Position numbers and translations under genes: made by a program. From Archegozetes longisetosus (taxonomy: Eukaryota > Arthropoda > Arachnida > Sarcoptiformes > Trhypochthoniidae), in assembly GCA_018873245.2 (NCBI GenBank), contig JAEMBT020000007.1, forward strand, positions 10,423,129-10,487,128: 64,000 nucleotides of DNA, in the 5' to 3' direction. Numbering within the stretch: position 1 is the first letter of the stretch; every line of letters begins with the position of its first letter. The notes below the pieces were generated by a model. The model was given only the letters and a program-made list of their open reading frames with translations, searched no databases and was not told the DNA's origin. Below, one piece after another: positions 36,064 to 47,437 of the stretch.

Positions 36064-37620
36064 AAACTGTCGGGTAGGATGGCTATCGTTATGGCTTCTA
36101 CTGATAGGTCAATACACTTTAATTATAACTTTCAAAACCTTTTTCTCATTTAACAAACTTTCAAACACTGATCTAACAAGAAGTTTCAAAAGTTTTATCT
36201 TTTAAAATGAATTTAAGATCTTATATCTGGACATGGACTGTAGATAAATTTTTAATCTTTGCCTGATTTAAAAGGTTTCAAACACTTGGTTTCGATTTAA
36301 AGACCTTTATTAAAACTTACAAAATTTTTTAGTGTCTGTTATGCGATCGCGAGACGTCTTGCAGTCGATGGCACCTCAGTTGTGGTCAATAGTAGGTCTG
36401 AAAATTAAGATAGAGTTTTTGCAGATCTTCATTAAATAAAATAATTAATCAAGTCTAGAAAAGAGATGAATATGAAAGAAGCTGTTGATAAATTAAAAAT
36501 GATGGACTCAATGTTTCGGGTATTGTTGTCATATCGGTAAAGAAGAGGATAGAAAAAATATGATTGATTTAGTGTTGGATAAATCATACGCGACTAATGG
36601 TTTGATTATTAAAGCTTATTGTTTTGTTTGGGCCCTGAAAACTTATGGTGCAATTAATATTCTTATATCAAATGCTGCAGTCGATCCATTGATGGGTCAA
36701 TTTCTTGATGTGAGTCTACTTAAAGTTGTATTAATTTCATGTGAAATTTTTAGTTTAAATTGAAAGTGTAAAGCACACATTCAGATTAGTATTCATGAAT
36801 TATGAAAAAGGTTCAATTGCTTAAATGAATGAAAGTTAGTTTAAATATTGATTGTTAGAAGCTTAACTGTTTTTCCTTTAATATAGACCACCGAGAAGTT
36901 CGATAAGGTATTCGAAGTTATCATCTCACACTTTAAAAAAGATCAATTCTGAAAAATTTGTTCGTTTAACATTAGATTTACGAGATAAATTTGAAGTGTG
37001 CTTTCTCGTTAACTAAAGAGGCTGTGCCTCCACATGGAAAAGGGAAAGTATAGAAACTCGAACTTATTCATTGAATGAACGTTTTCTAACATCAATTTTT
37101 CTGTTCTTATAGTAAGGGATCAACCGTTTGTGTATCTTCGATCGGTACTCATCAGCCGTTCCAAATGATTGACGCATATTCCGTCAGTAAGACAGCATTA
37201 GTAGGGTTAATCAGAGCTATTTCTATTCAATGTAATTTAATGATTGAAACTTAGTAACTAGATTGACCGATAGGTTTTCAAGTAATATTTGAGCTAACTG
37301 TGTTTGTCCGGGCATTATAGAGACGAAGTTCAGTGAGCCACTATGGAGCAATAAAGCTGCTCGTGAAGAAATCAATGGATTTGTTCCATTGCGAAGGTTT
37401 CATTTCGACTTTTAGTATGATATAATACAAGATAAATATTACTAACATCTTAGTGAATCTTGAAATCAGAAAACCTGATAGGATGCAAGCGTTGTTTCAT
37501 TTCTATTATCAGATGATTCTTCATATATAACTGGAGGTCGTTGTCTATATCCGTATATGTTGTGGTCGCCGGTAGGCATTTCTCGAGGTCGTAGATTTTT
37601 TGTAATACAAAGTTTTTAAT
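36064..37620 (+). pseudogene. DHRS4-like short-chain dehydrogenase, decayed multi-exon gene
   Basis: Exon relics follow the order of DHRS4 (NADPH-dependent retinal/carbonyl reductase, peroxisomal in animals). Near 36065 is SGRMAIVMASTDR, where TASTxGIG is expected. Near 36345 is AIARRLAVDGTSVVVNSRSE. Near 36475 is MKEAVDKLK, then a frame change, and DGLNVSGIV. Near 36640 is YGAINILISNAAVDPLMGQF. TTEKFDKVFEV follows near 36890. Near 37120 is KGSTVCVSSIGTHQPFQ with the catalytic YSVSKTALVGL. IIETKFSEPLWSNKAAREE lies near 37315 and DDSSYITGGR near 37515. The cofactor glycines of the first motif are replaced, and several frame changes and missing exon pieces are visible, so it is most likely dead. 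The catalytic Tyr-x-x-x-Lys is still there. Confidence 0.75.
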
Positions 37621-38087
37621 GGCAATAAAATAGTTTTGTTTTACTCTATGGTTTGTTAAATCTATTTGTAATGAATCACTTTCGACAGATTATATTTTAA
37701 ATTTTAATTTGATTCGTGTTTTCAGTCAAATAATAAAATATTGTTTGGCATTTCATTAAAGTAATGATTTAACTATGATGAAACTAATCTATGCATGTAT
37801 GCCCATATTATCGTGGGAATAGTTTATATGCAGCTGATCATTTTCAAGTAATTGTCAATAGTTAATAGCCCACCAGATGCTATGTCAAATATATGACAGT
37901 ACAATAAGATTAGTCTAACAAACAGTGGTTTATTAAAAGTATTATCCATCTGATAATAAATTCTTTATCATAAGAAAAATTGTCGGGCGATCAGTACTAG
38001 ACTTCAAAGAATTAAGGAGATTTGAATCAGAATATTCTTCATCCTTATGCTAGTGACTATTCTGAAGTCTTGTTATGTAAAACCTTC
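37621..38087. other. Intergenic, nothing recognised
   Basis: AT-rich stretch between the dehydrogenase relic and the hAT-like repeat region. Confidence 0.35.
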
Positions 38088-38220
38088 ATGAGCATGGTGA
38101 GAGTGCTCGGTGCTCGTGCTCCTACTAGCGCTCAGCAAAATCGAAGTGCTCAGTTATCGTTTTACAATTTACAAGTCACTCGAGCATCAAGCATCAACCG
38201 AGCGATGTTCAAAACTTTCC
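38088..38220. repeat. Solo end of the GCTCG repeat family
   Basis: A GC-rich run of GTGCTCG, GCGCTC and ACTCGAGC motifs, with 'cagcaaaatcgaagtgctca' shared with the copies near 39210 and 39775. It is the subterminal repeat block of a hAT-like non-autonomous family; the other end is not adjacent. Confidence 0.5.
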
Positions 38221-38311
38221 AGTTAGTGAAATGCTTATACAAAATTTTTATATTTCAAAGCTGTAATTCTATACTATGTGAGGCACAATACATTCAAGAC
38301 AGTCAAAAGTG

Positions 38312-39471
38312 TAGCTGTTATCAAGAAAAAAGGTGAACAGAACCGAACCGATCCGCTGGCCTCCTATTCGTCCCAGCACTGAATCGAGCTGAACCGCTGA
38401 CATGAGATCTTCGAACCAAATAGAACCGTGGATATCAACGGTTGATTCTAAATTTAAAATTGATGTCTAAATGATTCAATCAATAGTTCATTTTTAATCA
38501 AAATATTGAACACATGAAGAAACTACAATGTAGTTTTAAAGTAATTTAAGAATAAAATTTAAAATGATTTTACTGTAGTGATAAAATTCAAATTTCAATC
38601 AGTTCTATTTAAATAAAAAGAACTACTGATATAGTTAAGAATGAAAGAAAAGTCCAAGTTTTGATTCAGTGATATCTTAGTTAGAGTAATATTAATTCTA
38701 ATTGAACGGTAATATTACTGTATTGCAGTGATGCACACGCTCGCACTCACACTCGGTCGGAAATTAGCGCTCGGCGTTCAATTTTTCGAGGCACTCGAGC
38801 GCCGAGCGTTTACCGAGCGTCAAGTCAGCAAAGTTCATGAATTGAAGGCTTTTTCAACACAAAATTTATTTTACTTAAGCTGTAATTTCATCTATATATA
38901 AATTTCACTAATATGATACTCACTGATTGAATATCACTCAACCAAATGCTTGGTTTAAAAGTTGACGTCATATAAATGAAATACTTACATTGAAGATATG
39001 TGAACACATTTTATTATTTAAAAACTGCTCAAAACTAAGAAACAAACTATTAAGATTTCAATAACTATTTGTGACTGTGTTTTGATCTCATTATTTGAGT
39101 TATAATTTAAAAATCCATACTATATTTCTAATAGAAAAATACATATTAAGGCTTGACGCTCGCGCTCGGGGACCAGATGCTCGAGCGTTCACCCATGCTC
39201 AGCAAAATCAGAACACTGGACGCTCGCGCTCACTACCGAGCGCCAAACGTTCGAGCGTTGAGCATCACTGGTTTATATGAGAATTTCAAATAATATCTAA
39301 AGTTATGAGGTTCTTTGTAGATATCTGTGATCCACGAACTTACGGATCGAATCGATCTGCCAACAGCTTCATTGATGGGATCTCGAATTGAACCAAACTG
39401 CGAATCGCAAGTTTCAGAAAACCACGAACCGATCCGCGGATCGGTTAGGTTCGGGTTGACTCGAACAGCTA
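38312..39471. mobile_element. hAT-like non-autonomous element, GAACCG family, copy 1
   Basis: The ends are TAGCTGTT on both sides (left at 38312, right reverse complement ending 39471). Clusters of GAACCG, CCGATCCGC and GGATCGGTT sit just inside both ends (38334-38440 and 39310-39460). A second family (38726-39270) is inserted in its middle. There is no transposase. A clean 8-bp target repeat was not found. Confidence 0.6.
38726..39270. mobile_element. hAT-like non-autonomous element, GCTCG family, nested
   Basis: The ends are CAGTGATGCACACGCTCG and CAGTGATGCTCAACGCTCG (reverse complement). Inside each end lie many CGCTCG, GAGCGC and ACTCGAGCG motifs. The centre is AT-rich without coding capacity. 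It lies wholly inside the GAACCG-family element 38312-39471. Confidence 0.6.
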
Positions 39472-39724
39472 TGGTGAAAAGTGTGATTAAATACCATTTA
39501 AGCAGATGCTTACTAGTAAAAGCTGATACATTTTGTAATATAATAAGCAAAATCACTACAAAGCGAAATAGGCTGTTGAAAGCCTCTATTCAAGCTATAC
39601 TACACGAAAATTCTATGTCTAGATCGCTTGAATCTGAATAATTCATTGTCTTTTAAATTAATCTATTATGTTTTATGAGCTAAACTTTGATTTAAAGTAA
39701 ATCTTATGAGTTCTAATGTTAGGG

Positions 39725-39835
39725 CCTAGTGATCGGTACTAGTACACGGTGCTCGAACACGCACTCGCGCTCGATAAAATTGAAGTGCTCAATGCTCGTC
39801 CACGCTACGAAGCATAAAATGCTTGAGATCATTGA
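39725..39835. repeat. Second solo end of the GCTCG repeat family
   Basis: The stretch starts TAGTGATCGG and carries GTGCTCG, CGCACTCGCGCTCG and 'aattgaagtgctcaatgctc', in the same orientation as 38088-38220. Confidence 0.5.
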
Positions 39836-40127
39836 CTATTATTATTATTATTGTTTGTGTTATTCTTAAGAAGTATATCAATATAAAAGCAAATTAACTG
39901 AAAATTGTTTTCTTTGAAAGATTACTAATTGATCCCAACTAAGATTAGTAGTTTTTCATTTGAAACAGAGTGGTAGCCATACAGTAGAAGTACAAGAAAC
40001 TGATCGAATTTTTTTTTATAACCAATATCAAATTCTACTTTTTTGCATAGCGCATAGTTTTGTTTGTTGAACTAGTTCTGTCATGTGTTCAAATGGTATA
40101 AACCAGAGGAATATTTCAAAGGTTTTA

Positions 40128-40838
40128 TTGGTTTGTTCAATAAGTTCGTGGATTTATCCAAACTAGAATTCTTATCAAAATTCCGATAATGTGCTCTTAT
40201 TCTCTATCCTTTTTAATGCACATGAGCGAAAACCCAGCTATATTTGCATTATTTGTTTACATTTTGTGATCATTACTATAACAATGTCTGATATTTTGAT
40301 AAAATTTGAAAAAGGAGATCTCCGTGTGCTCATCGCATACAATTTAAAACGAAATTTAAGCCCTCGCCTGACCAGTGTCTCGAAGAGTTCAATGGAGCGC
40401 TAGGTGAAAAGAGCGTTTCCAGAAGTCTTGTATACAAGTGGTATCAAGAGTTGAAAATTGGCCGAACATCGTTTGATGACAACTTAAGATCAGGACGTCC
40501 TACAGAGACCACTGATGAAATAAACGTGTGCGCCGTCCGAGACCTTGTGAGAGCAGAGCCACATGCAACCATCCGACAGATTTCTGAACTATTGAAGATC
40601 TCAACGGAAGGTGTTCATCAAATTATGCGAAACCATTTGATGCTGATGAAGGTTTCAGTTCAGTGGGTTCCTCATCTACTGACTCAAAGGAGGACTGGCG
40701 GGCAGTCTTTGAGAAATGGCAGAATTGAATGGAGCGATGCATTCAAGCTTTAGGAGACTATTTTTAAATTTCATGTAAAAAAATTCCAATAAAATTTGTA
40801 TAAAACCACTTAATTCACAAACTTATTGAACAAACCAA
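40128..40838 (+). mobile_element. Internally deleted mariner, 711 bp
   Basis: Terminal repeats TTGGTTTGTTCAATAAGT are present at both ends with TA on each side (40126-40127, 40839-40840). The plus strand encodes only the N-terminal half of a mariner transposase in broken frames, joined directly to a short 3' stub, so the catalytic half has been deleted. Confidence 0.8.
40286..40752 (+). pseudogene. Mariner transposase N-terminal half, broken
   Basis: The sequence reads ...ALGEKSVSRSLVYKWYQELK, then GRTSFDDNLRSGRPTETTDE, then RAEPHATIRQISELLKIS and HQIMRNHLML, ending KVSVQWVPHLLTQ. These are the two helix-turn-helix motifs and the WVPHLL linker of mariner transposases. One frame change lies between the first and second part. 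No DDE/D residues remain. Confidence 0.75.
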
Positions 40839-40840
40839 TA

Positions 40841-41205
40841 TATTTATCAGGTTCGGCTTGTTTTGAAAAAATTTTACTAGCTTTTGATGCTTTCATCACA
40901 CTAACAAATTCTTTGATTTCTACTCCATTTAGAATTATGTCCCCTAATCTTACAATTAAGAGACATTGTCAGAATCAAATTTCTCAATATTTGAAGCAAC
41001 TTCAGGCTCTTGATGTGAGACAACTGCTTCTTCACAAACATCTCAACAACTGCCTCACCTAAAATTTCGTCATTTATATCTTCTCCTTCAATGATATTAT
41101 CATCTTCATTAGGAAGGAGAATAGTTACATACATTTGTTCACAGTCATTATCTATTTCATTCAAATATTGAGTGATTTCATCTGCCGTTAAGGTTGACGA
41201 AAATC
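40841..41205 (-). pseudogene. Possible piggyBac-like N-terminal fragment
   Basis: The minus strand reads LTADEITQYLNEIDND and then an acidic stretch (EDDNIIEGEDINDEILGEAV). A leading LTADEI followed by an acidic region is common at the N-terminus of piggyBac-derived (PGBD) proteins. Only the variable N-terminal region is present and no catalytic core was found, so the call is weak. The mariner at 40128-40838 abuts it. Confidence 0.3.
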
Positions 41206-41610
41206 AAATTTTTTTCAAAATGTTTTAAAATATTATTATATTTATATTTTATTATATCTACTACATTTATGTTTTAAATTATTCTCATATGCTATAAAGC
41301 GTTTTAAAACACTGTTTTAATTCAAATGAAAGCTAGTCTTAAAGAAGTGCACAAATAGAAACTTTCTTCTAAAAAGGCTCATGTCGATTAAGTCATGATT
41401 ATATGGTATTATTCAAGCTATTATACAACTTATTTGAGCAGTAGTTAAACTTCAAACAATTTTTGGTTAAACTTTTCAACTTATCTGGATGCAATCAAAG
41501 AATACTGCTGCAAAAATTATTTTCCGTATAAAAGCCAAACTGCAAACAAAAATTCAATTATTAGGTTTTGAATAAATATATTTAGACTACTCGACTCTTA
41601 ACTTGAAATA

Positions 41611-42971
41611 CAGGGTGTTTAAAATAAGCGTTACTAGTTTTATCCCTTGATATTCTTATATCAAGTCAATAATATGATAATTATACAAAGCATCTCCCAG
41701 TATTTTGTTTATGAGATATTTATAATAATATGAACAGGTTATTAAACACTTGAAAAATATAAAAGTTAAAAAATGCTCTTCATATGAGTGGAGTGGAAAT
41801 TTTTACTTTAAGCATCAAAACAATAAACACGTTATTGGATAAAAGTATTATTAATAATTATAAATATAATATCTAGTTGCTTCATGTTATTATTCATTTG
41901 TGTTTTCGATGTCATTTTAAAAAGTATGTATTTTCTTAATTACTATAAAATGTTTAGATATATAGTTACATGTACTGTATTGCATTATATTAAGGATCCG
42001 TATCATTACACAAGAGGTTGAAAATGTCCATTATGCTGCAGATTATTTAAGCAACGATTATTGCAGAATTTTTACGAAATATGCTCTTCAGAACAATTCA
42101 GAGGAAGCATGCATTTCGTACGACACCTAATACTTTCAATGAATTAGTTAGTAATTTCTTTACTTATGGAAATGTTCAGGAACCTCAGGAAAAAGAACAG
42201 AAACAACGCACACTTAACATACAATAGGGTTAGTGAAGGAAATTGTGATCGAATGCTGAGTTTGTCAGTAAGACGAGTGACAAAGAGAACTTGGAATTAC
42301 AAATAGCAATGCTTGTTTAATTCTTAAAAGACATCTTAATTCTCATCTATGTAACTCGATCTGACAATTGCTGATTTTTTCTTTGAAATATTTAAAAGAT
42401 AAAGTATATCGGAGACAACAGACATCACAGCATCTAAACGATACACAAAAGAAGTGTTTAATGAGATATCTCAATGAATGATACAGAATTCGTGTCGTTC
42501 AGTAATATCAAGATTGAAGAATTTTATTGAGCACAGTGGCGCTCCTATTCAAATTATTTATCGTTAATCATCAAAGCTATAAGATTTTATCATTATCTTT
42601 CAAATGCTTATTTATCCTCGTTTTTTCTCCGACTAGAAAAATGAATCCAAATCGATTATAGGTATTTAGATATATTTCTCGTATTTAGAATTATAAATTA
42701 ACTATATATATATATATATATTCATAGTTCTATAAATTTACTATAAAAATGAATTTTAGTTTTCTTAAAAATCAATATTTATAATAAAATTCCGTATGAA
42801 ACTATTCAAACATATTAAAGTATCAGAAAAATATGCTCAAATATGTCCATATAAAGGGTAACAAAACTCGGGGAGATTCTCTACATTTTAAGTAAATAAA
42901 CATTGTCCCATAAATAATTAATAAGAAAATATTCAAACGCAAAACTAGTAAAGCTGAGGGTAAACACCCTG
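41611..42971 (+). mobile_element. Deleted mariner-superfamily element with CAGGGTGTTTA ends, 1.36 kb
   Basis: The ends are CAGGGTGTTTAAAATAAGC (left) and CAGGGTGTTTACCCTCAGC (right, reverse complement), flanked by TA (41609-41610, 42972-42973). Inside, near 42040-42420, plus-strand relics read FRTTPNTFNELVSNFF and LSLSVRRVTKRTW, then LDLTIADFF. This is a helix-turn-helix part joined almost directly to the SPDLTxxDFF end of a DUF4817-type transposase. The catalytic middle is missing and the frames are broken. Confidence 0.7.
42703..42721. repeat. (TA)n microsatellite
   Basis: About nine TA units inside the 41611-42971 element. Confidence 0.9.
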
Positions 42972-43009
42972 TATATTTGAGATAAAAGAATAGATATCTA
43001 TTGGTAGCT

Positions 43010-43660
43010 ATGATTTTATCGACTATTGCCGAATGTTGTCTCGGTTTCTTCGATTGTCATGATCTTGAAAGCAATGAAGATGTAAAGGAAATAAAGGCAA
43101 AGCTTCGTGATATGAATACTAAGACCTACTACTGATCAATTATCTGAATTTCTTGAGTCCAATGCACGCGGTGAAATCACTCCGACACTAACACCAGATC
43201 ATGAAAAGTTTCGCGAAAAGTTATAATCGATATTTCGTAATATTTTCATTAGTTTCAACTTAAACAGTATTTTTAACTAAGTTTCTAAATCTCAGTTATA
43301 GAGATTGGAAACTTTCAGCCGAATGGAAAATTGATCTACAAAATTCCAATTAATTTTTTGCTATTTATCTAATTAGATGAAATTAGTCTATGCGAACTGC
43401 ATTGCAGTTTCAGATGACGTCAATGTCGTATTAGGTACTGATGAAAGACTCAAACTTTTCATTTATAAGATGTGCAGCGAAAAATTTAGAAATTGTACGA
43501 AAGAAAAGAAAAAGCAATGGATGGAACAGAACTAAAATGTTGAACAGAAGTCTGGAGGCTATCCAAACGGAGGTCATTCAGAATTCAATAAGAAGGCCAT
43601 GAAGCAGCGCTTCGAGGAGCGAATTATAAGTATTATGTAAATGAAAGCTTTTGAAAATTT
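43010..43660 (+). pseudogene. Unrecognised decayed coding remnant
   Basis: Plus-strand pieces look protein-coding but do not stay in one frame. From ATG 43010 one reads MILSTIAECCLGFFDCHDLE and EDVKEIKAKLRDMNTKT. After a frame change comes DQLSEFLESNARGEITPTLT then PDHEKFREKL. Near 43385 are NCIAVSDDVNVVLGTDERLK and CSEKFRNCTKEKKKQW. Codon-level regularity and the charged, non-repetitive composition differ from the flanking AT-rich DNA. I do not recognise the family. It could also be a working gene with small introns that I have not resolved. Confidence 0.35.
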
Positions 43661-44984
43661 GAAGTCAAGTTACTCATAAACTGATTTTTGTGCAGAATTG
43701 TACTAAAGTTACTTTTAGTATCGCATAATCTCAAATCGATTTCTATTCTGATATATTGATATTCGAGAAATACTCAGAAATACGAATTACAAAAATTGTA
43801 GCGATAAGGTTTTAGAATAATTGTTGCAGTCTTTAAAATTCCAATAAATGGGTATTTTGATAGACTTTTGAGAATTTAACTATTTTGAGCTTTTTGTTAA
43901 CGGTCAATTCTTATCAAGAACAACAATAGGCTGCATGTGTAATAAATAAATCACTAAAAATTTAGAGAATTTTATTGCTACCATTATTCTAAAACCTTAC
44001 CGTAATTTTATTCTTTGTAAAAGTTTGTCCTTTCAGTTGTCAGTAAAGTACATGTCATTTTTGTGATATTTAATCCTTCTTGTATCATATCTTTTAGAGA
44101 ACCAGAAACTTGTTCTGAGGTATTGTGTCATAAGTTTTAATTAAATATCAATTTATTGCATATTTTTATTTGGTATTTTCATATAGTTCATTTTCTGTTC
44201 ATAAGTTATTTTGTAATTTAACAATTAATGTGCCATAGGATCTAAACCATTTAGTATTCGATTTGATATTCAATTAACTTCAAATATTATTTTGATTAAA
44301 TGTTTGTAAAATCACAGTATTTCATATATTTTAAAAACGAAATGAATGAAAAACACCCCAACTTTGTCTTTGTTTACTTCAGCATACATAACTTTATTGA
44401 AATATATTAATTTGTATTTTTTAATGAGTCATAAAACCAATAATCCAATTATAGAACAATTAGTATAAAGTCCTCCAATACAAAGGAAACTGAAGGATTA
44501 AGTGGGCGCGACATCATAGAAATTCAACGATGAAGCAAATGATAATATTCAGTAACTTTCGCTACTAAAAGTAAAAAAAGCGTGATCAATTTTTTTTTTA
44601 TCGTTTTATATCAAATGTAAATTATTTGAATTAATATGTTTTTATTGGTACAATTCGTTCATGGTTTTAACAATCCGGTTAACGGCAAATTTCTATTTTG
44701 CAACTGGTTTTCAAAGCGTCAGCTGCTTCTATGACGTCCACAATGTTAAAGAATTCGGACAATAGCAACAATAGTTTTAGTAAAAACCTAAATTCGTCAT
44801 TAGAATTGGGATCATGCATGATATTATGAATTCACTAATTTTGGCAAATCAAGATTAAAACCCCGAAAATTTTCATTCTTAAATTTTCTAATTTAAAATA
44901 TTTTTCCATAATTTTATATTTCTTCAGAGAAAAAGTTCGATTACTTGTTTAATTAGTGGTAATTCGTTCAGTAACGACTAATAT
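43661..44984. other. Intergenic, nothing recognised
   Basis: 1.3 kb of AT-rich DNA with no supported exon or repeat arm, ending at the SINE target site. Confidence 0.4.
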
Positions 44985-45000
44985 ACAGGACTAAAGGCCA

Positions 45001-45325
45001 CCCAAGTCTGTTGGCATAGTGGTCAAAACACTGACAGAGCAACCCTTGGGGAGCGGGTTCGAATCCCACTGTGGCGTACTGCTTCCTTCTACCCAGGTAA
45101 CACTGGGCCGGGAGGGAAGAGAAGGCTCAGGGGGATCTTCGACGACCGCGGTCCCAAACCGAGGGACGTAACTCGGTAGAGTCTGGTCTCTGAGACCACC
45201 AGACGACAGACTCGGAGGGCTCAGATGTGTCCTCTTAAAACTGTGACACTATCCTCGCTGCGATACCACTGAGTAAAAGCGGCGACCCCTGGCCTTAGTT
45301 GTGGGCTGTGCAGGGGGAAACAACA
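45001..45325 (+). mobile_element. tRNA-derived SINE with perfect 16-bp target repeats
   Basis: The 325 bp body is far richer in G and C than its surroundings. The head has A box TGGCATAGTGG and B box GGTTCGAATCCC. A body follows with 'acccaggtaacactgggccg' and 'ggtctctgagaccaccagac', ending in a short ACAAC-type tail. The 16 bp ACAGGACTAAAGGCCA occurs without mismatch immediately before (44985-45000) and after (45326-45341). This is the signature of LINE-driven insertion and suggests a young copy. No partner LINE was seen in the window. Confidence 0.9.
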
Positions 45326-45519
45326 ACAGGACTAAAGGCCATCGAGATTAGAGAAAAATTTTCTCCATAATAATATTTTAGTAAAAATAGATTTCTGTGC
45401 AGTTTCTTAATACTGACGAGTTGATTAAATTAGGGGCAGATATTTTCAGCATCGCTATCGAATAATTGTTTGCAAGTCTCTTTATTTAAATTTAAGATTC
45501 AATTTCAGTATTGAAACAT

Positions 45520-47437
45520 TTAAAAATAAAGTGGAGCTAAATAGACACCACCCTGACCCCAACCACAATGGCTTATCCAATATTTTCCGTCATCATATAT
45601 GACTTCAGCAGCATGTGAATGAATTTGTCCGACTTGTTGATCGTATGTAAAGTTTGTCGGCGTTTGACTACGAAAAACACTAGTTCTCCGGTAGACATCA
45701 CGCGGACCAGTGAAGAGATACCACCAGCCATTCTCTTGAACCACGAACGGAGATTCGGTGGGACTGAATGCTTGTTTACTCGGATCTATATATGCGATAT
45801 GTCTTTCGCTCCAATTAATTAAATCATTGCTCGTACGATAGGCTACTACATAGCTACCACCCTGTGCAGTAAAAGTTGCGCAATAAAATAAATGCCACAA
45901 ATTATCTATTTTGATAACCATAGGATCGCGAGCATCGAAACCATCTCTAAATAAAGGTCCACTCGGGAGTCGAGTCCAGTTATATAAGTCTTTAGAAGTG
46001 GCTAAACTTATAGCGTATTTGGTGTGATCTGAAACTCGGAAAAATCTTTAGGTACCACTCAGATTTTGATTAAAATTTATATATAAATGACTAGATGCAA
46101 AAATGTGTTGTTCAATGCATTAAAACGAAGAGAACACACTCAAATTTTTAGATCTTTGAGCACATCTGTCCCAGACATTTTTAATTTGAAGGATTAATAT
46201 AATTTGTAAAAACACATGTAAATAACATTTTCAAATGATAAGCTATCAGCTTTTATGTTTACAACAACAAATCAATTGTTTTCTTATCATAGAGAGCTAT
46301 CCAATTTAATAAAAATGAATTTTGTCAGTATAAGCTCTTAAATTATTATAAACTAAGATACAGTTCAAGTTAGTTCATTTTACATAGAGCCTAGAATTAC
46401 CATAAGTTTAACTTTGTATCATCTGTGGTTTTTCGCTATGGACCCCGGGTAAAACATTTCGCGCAACCCTGTACAAGGCTAAATATTGATATGAAGCAAG
46501 TAAGGTGTTTAGTGATCATTCGATTACAATTAGAGCAAAGTGTCAAGAGTTCGATTAAAATTTCAAAATTTTCGTCAGCCATCTTAGTTAAATAGGTTTA
46601 GATAAAATTAATTCAATTTTGTAATATAATACATCAGCTCAGGAGATAAATCAAGAAGCGTCTGTTTCTAACCATATGACTAATATTCGATCTCTCCTAA
46701 AACTAAAACGACAACATTCTGGAATTCACACATTGCAAGTGCTCATTACAGACGATAAATAAGACAAAAATTTTGAGATTTGTGCAAAAGTGCTGCAATT
46801 TCATAGATTAAGATACAATTCAGGTTATTCTTAATAGTCCAAAACTAAATATCTGTTTAATCTCGAGAAAGAATAGCTAATCTTTTCGATTCTATTGATG
46901 ACTGACTCTCAAAGTGAACACTTTTATAGATTTCTCAACTTTTGAGAACTTTTCGTATAAAATTAAGAAAAATTTAGTTACTGAAAAAGATTGTTGTAAA
47001 GATTTTGACCAAAATCAAATTGGTATACCTGGACCGCCGCCATTATAAAACATATAATATGTTTCATTCACACGAATTACATGAGGAGCCCATAAGTGAT
47101 TTTCGCCGAAGTAACTGAAGTTTACTTTAAGTGCAAACTCTTGTTTAGTCCATGGTCCCAACAAATGTGGTGCAGTCGCGTGAGCGAACAGTATCTCATC
47201 GCCTGTTCCGACTGGTTCCATATGTGTGATACCGAACAAATGCCATACACCTTCAGTGTCTTTAATGAATGTGTGATCATTTATATACCACTTATCCTCT
47301 TCGCCAATACTTGGATCGTATATGAGAGTAAAATTACCAGAAGTCACATTATGACAACTCAAATATTTCAATTGAGATATAATCAAAAGAATAACTATTG
47401 AATAGACACTCACTGCCATTATTATGAAGGTTCTCAA
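45520..47437 (-). CDS. Secreted GH43/GH32-like five-bladed propeller glycosidase, 305 aa, two exons
   Basis: Minus-strand exons 47437-47029 and 46028-45520 join in frame (YNGGGP-D-HTKYAIS) through a 1.0 kb GT-AG intron; total 306 codons with stop. A signal peptide is clear (MAVSVYSIVILLIISQLKYL). Propeller motifs include WYINDHTFI near residue 52 with a candidate catalytic Asp, and HLWAPHVIRVNETYYMFYNG. FDARDPMVI near residue 171 has the RDP-type stabilising Asp. AFSPTESPFV near residue 219 has the candidate acid Glu, and EVIYDDGKYWISHCGWGQGG follows. This layout fits clan GH-F/GH-J beta-fructosidase or arabinanase/xylosidase-like enzymes acting on plant or microbial glycans; the exact substrate cannot be told. 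Such enzymes are unusual in animals and mites are known to have acquired GH32 genes from bacteria. The intron and signal peptide show that, if transferred, it is settled in the host. It looks intact. Confidence 0.8.
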
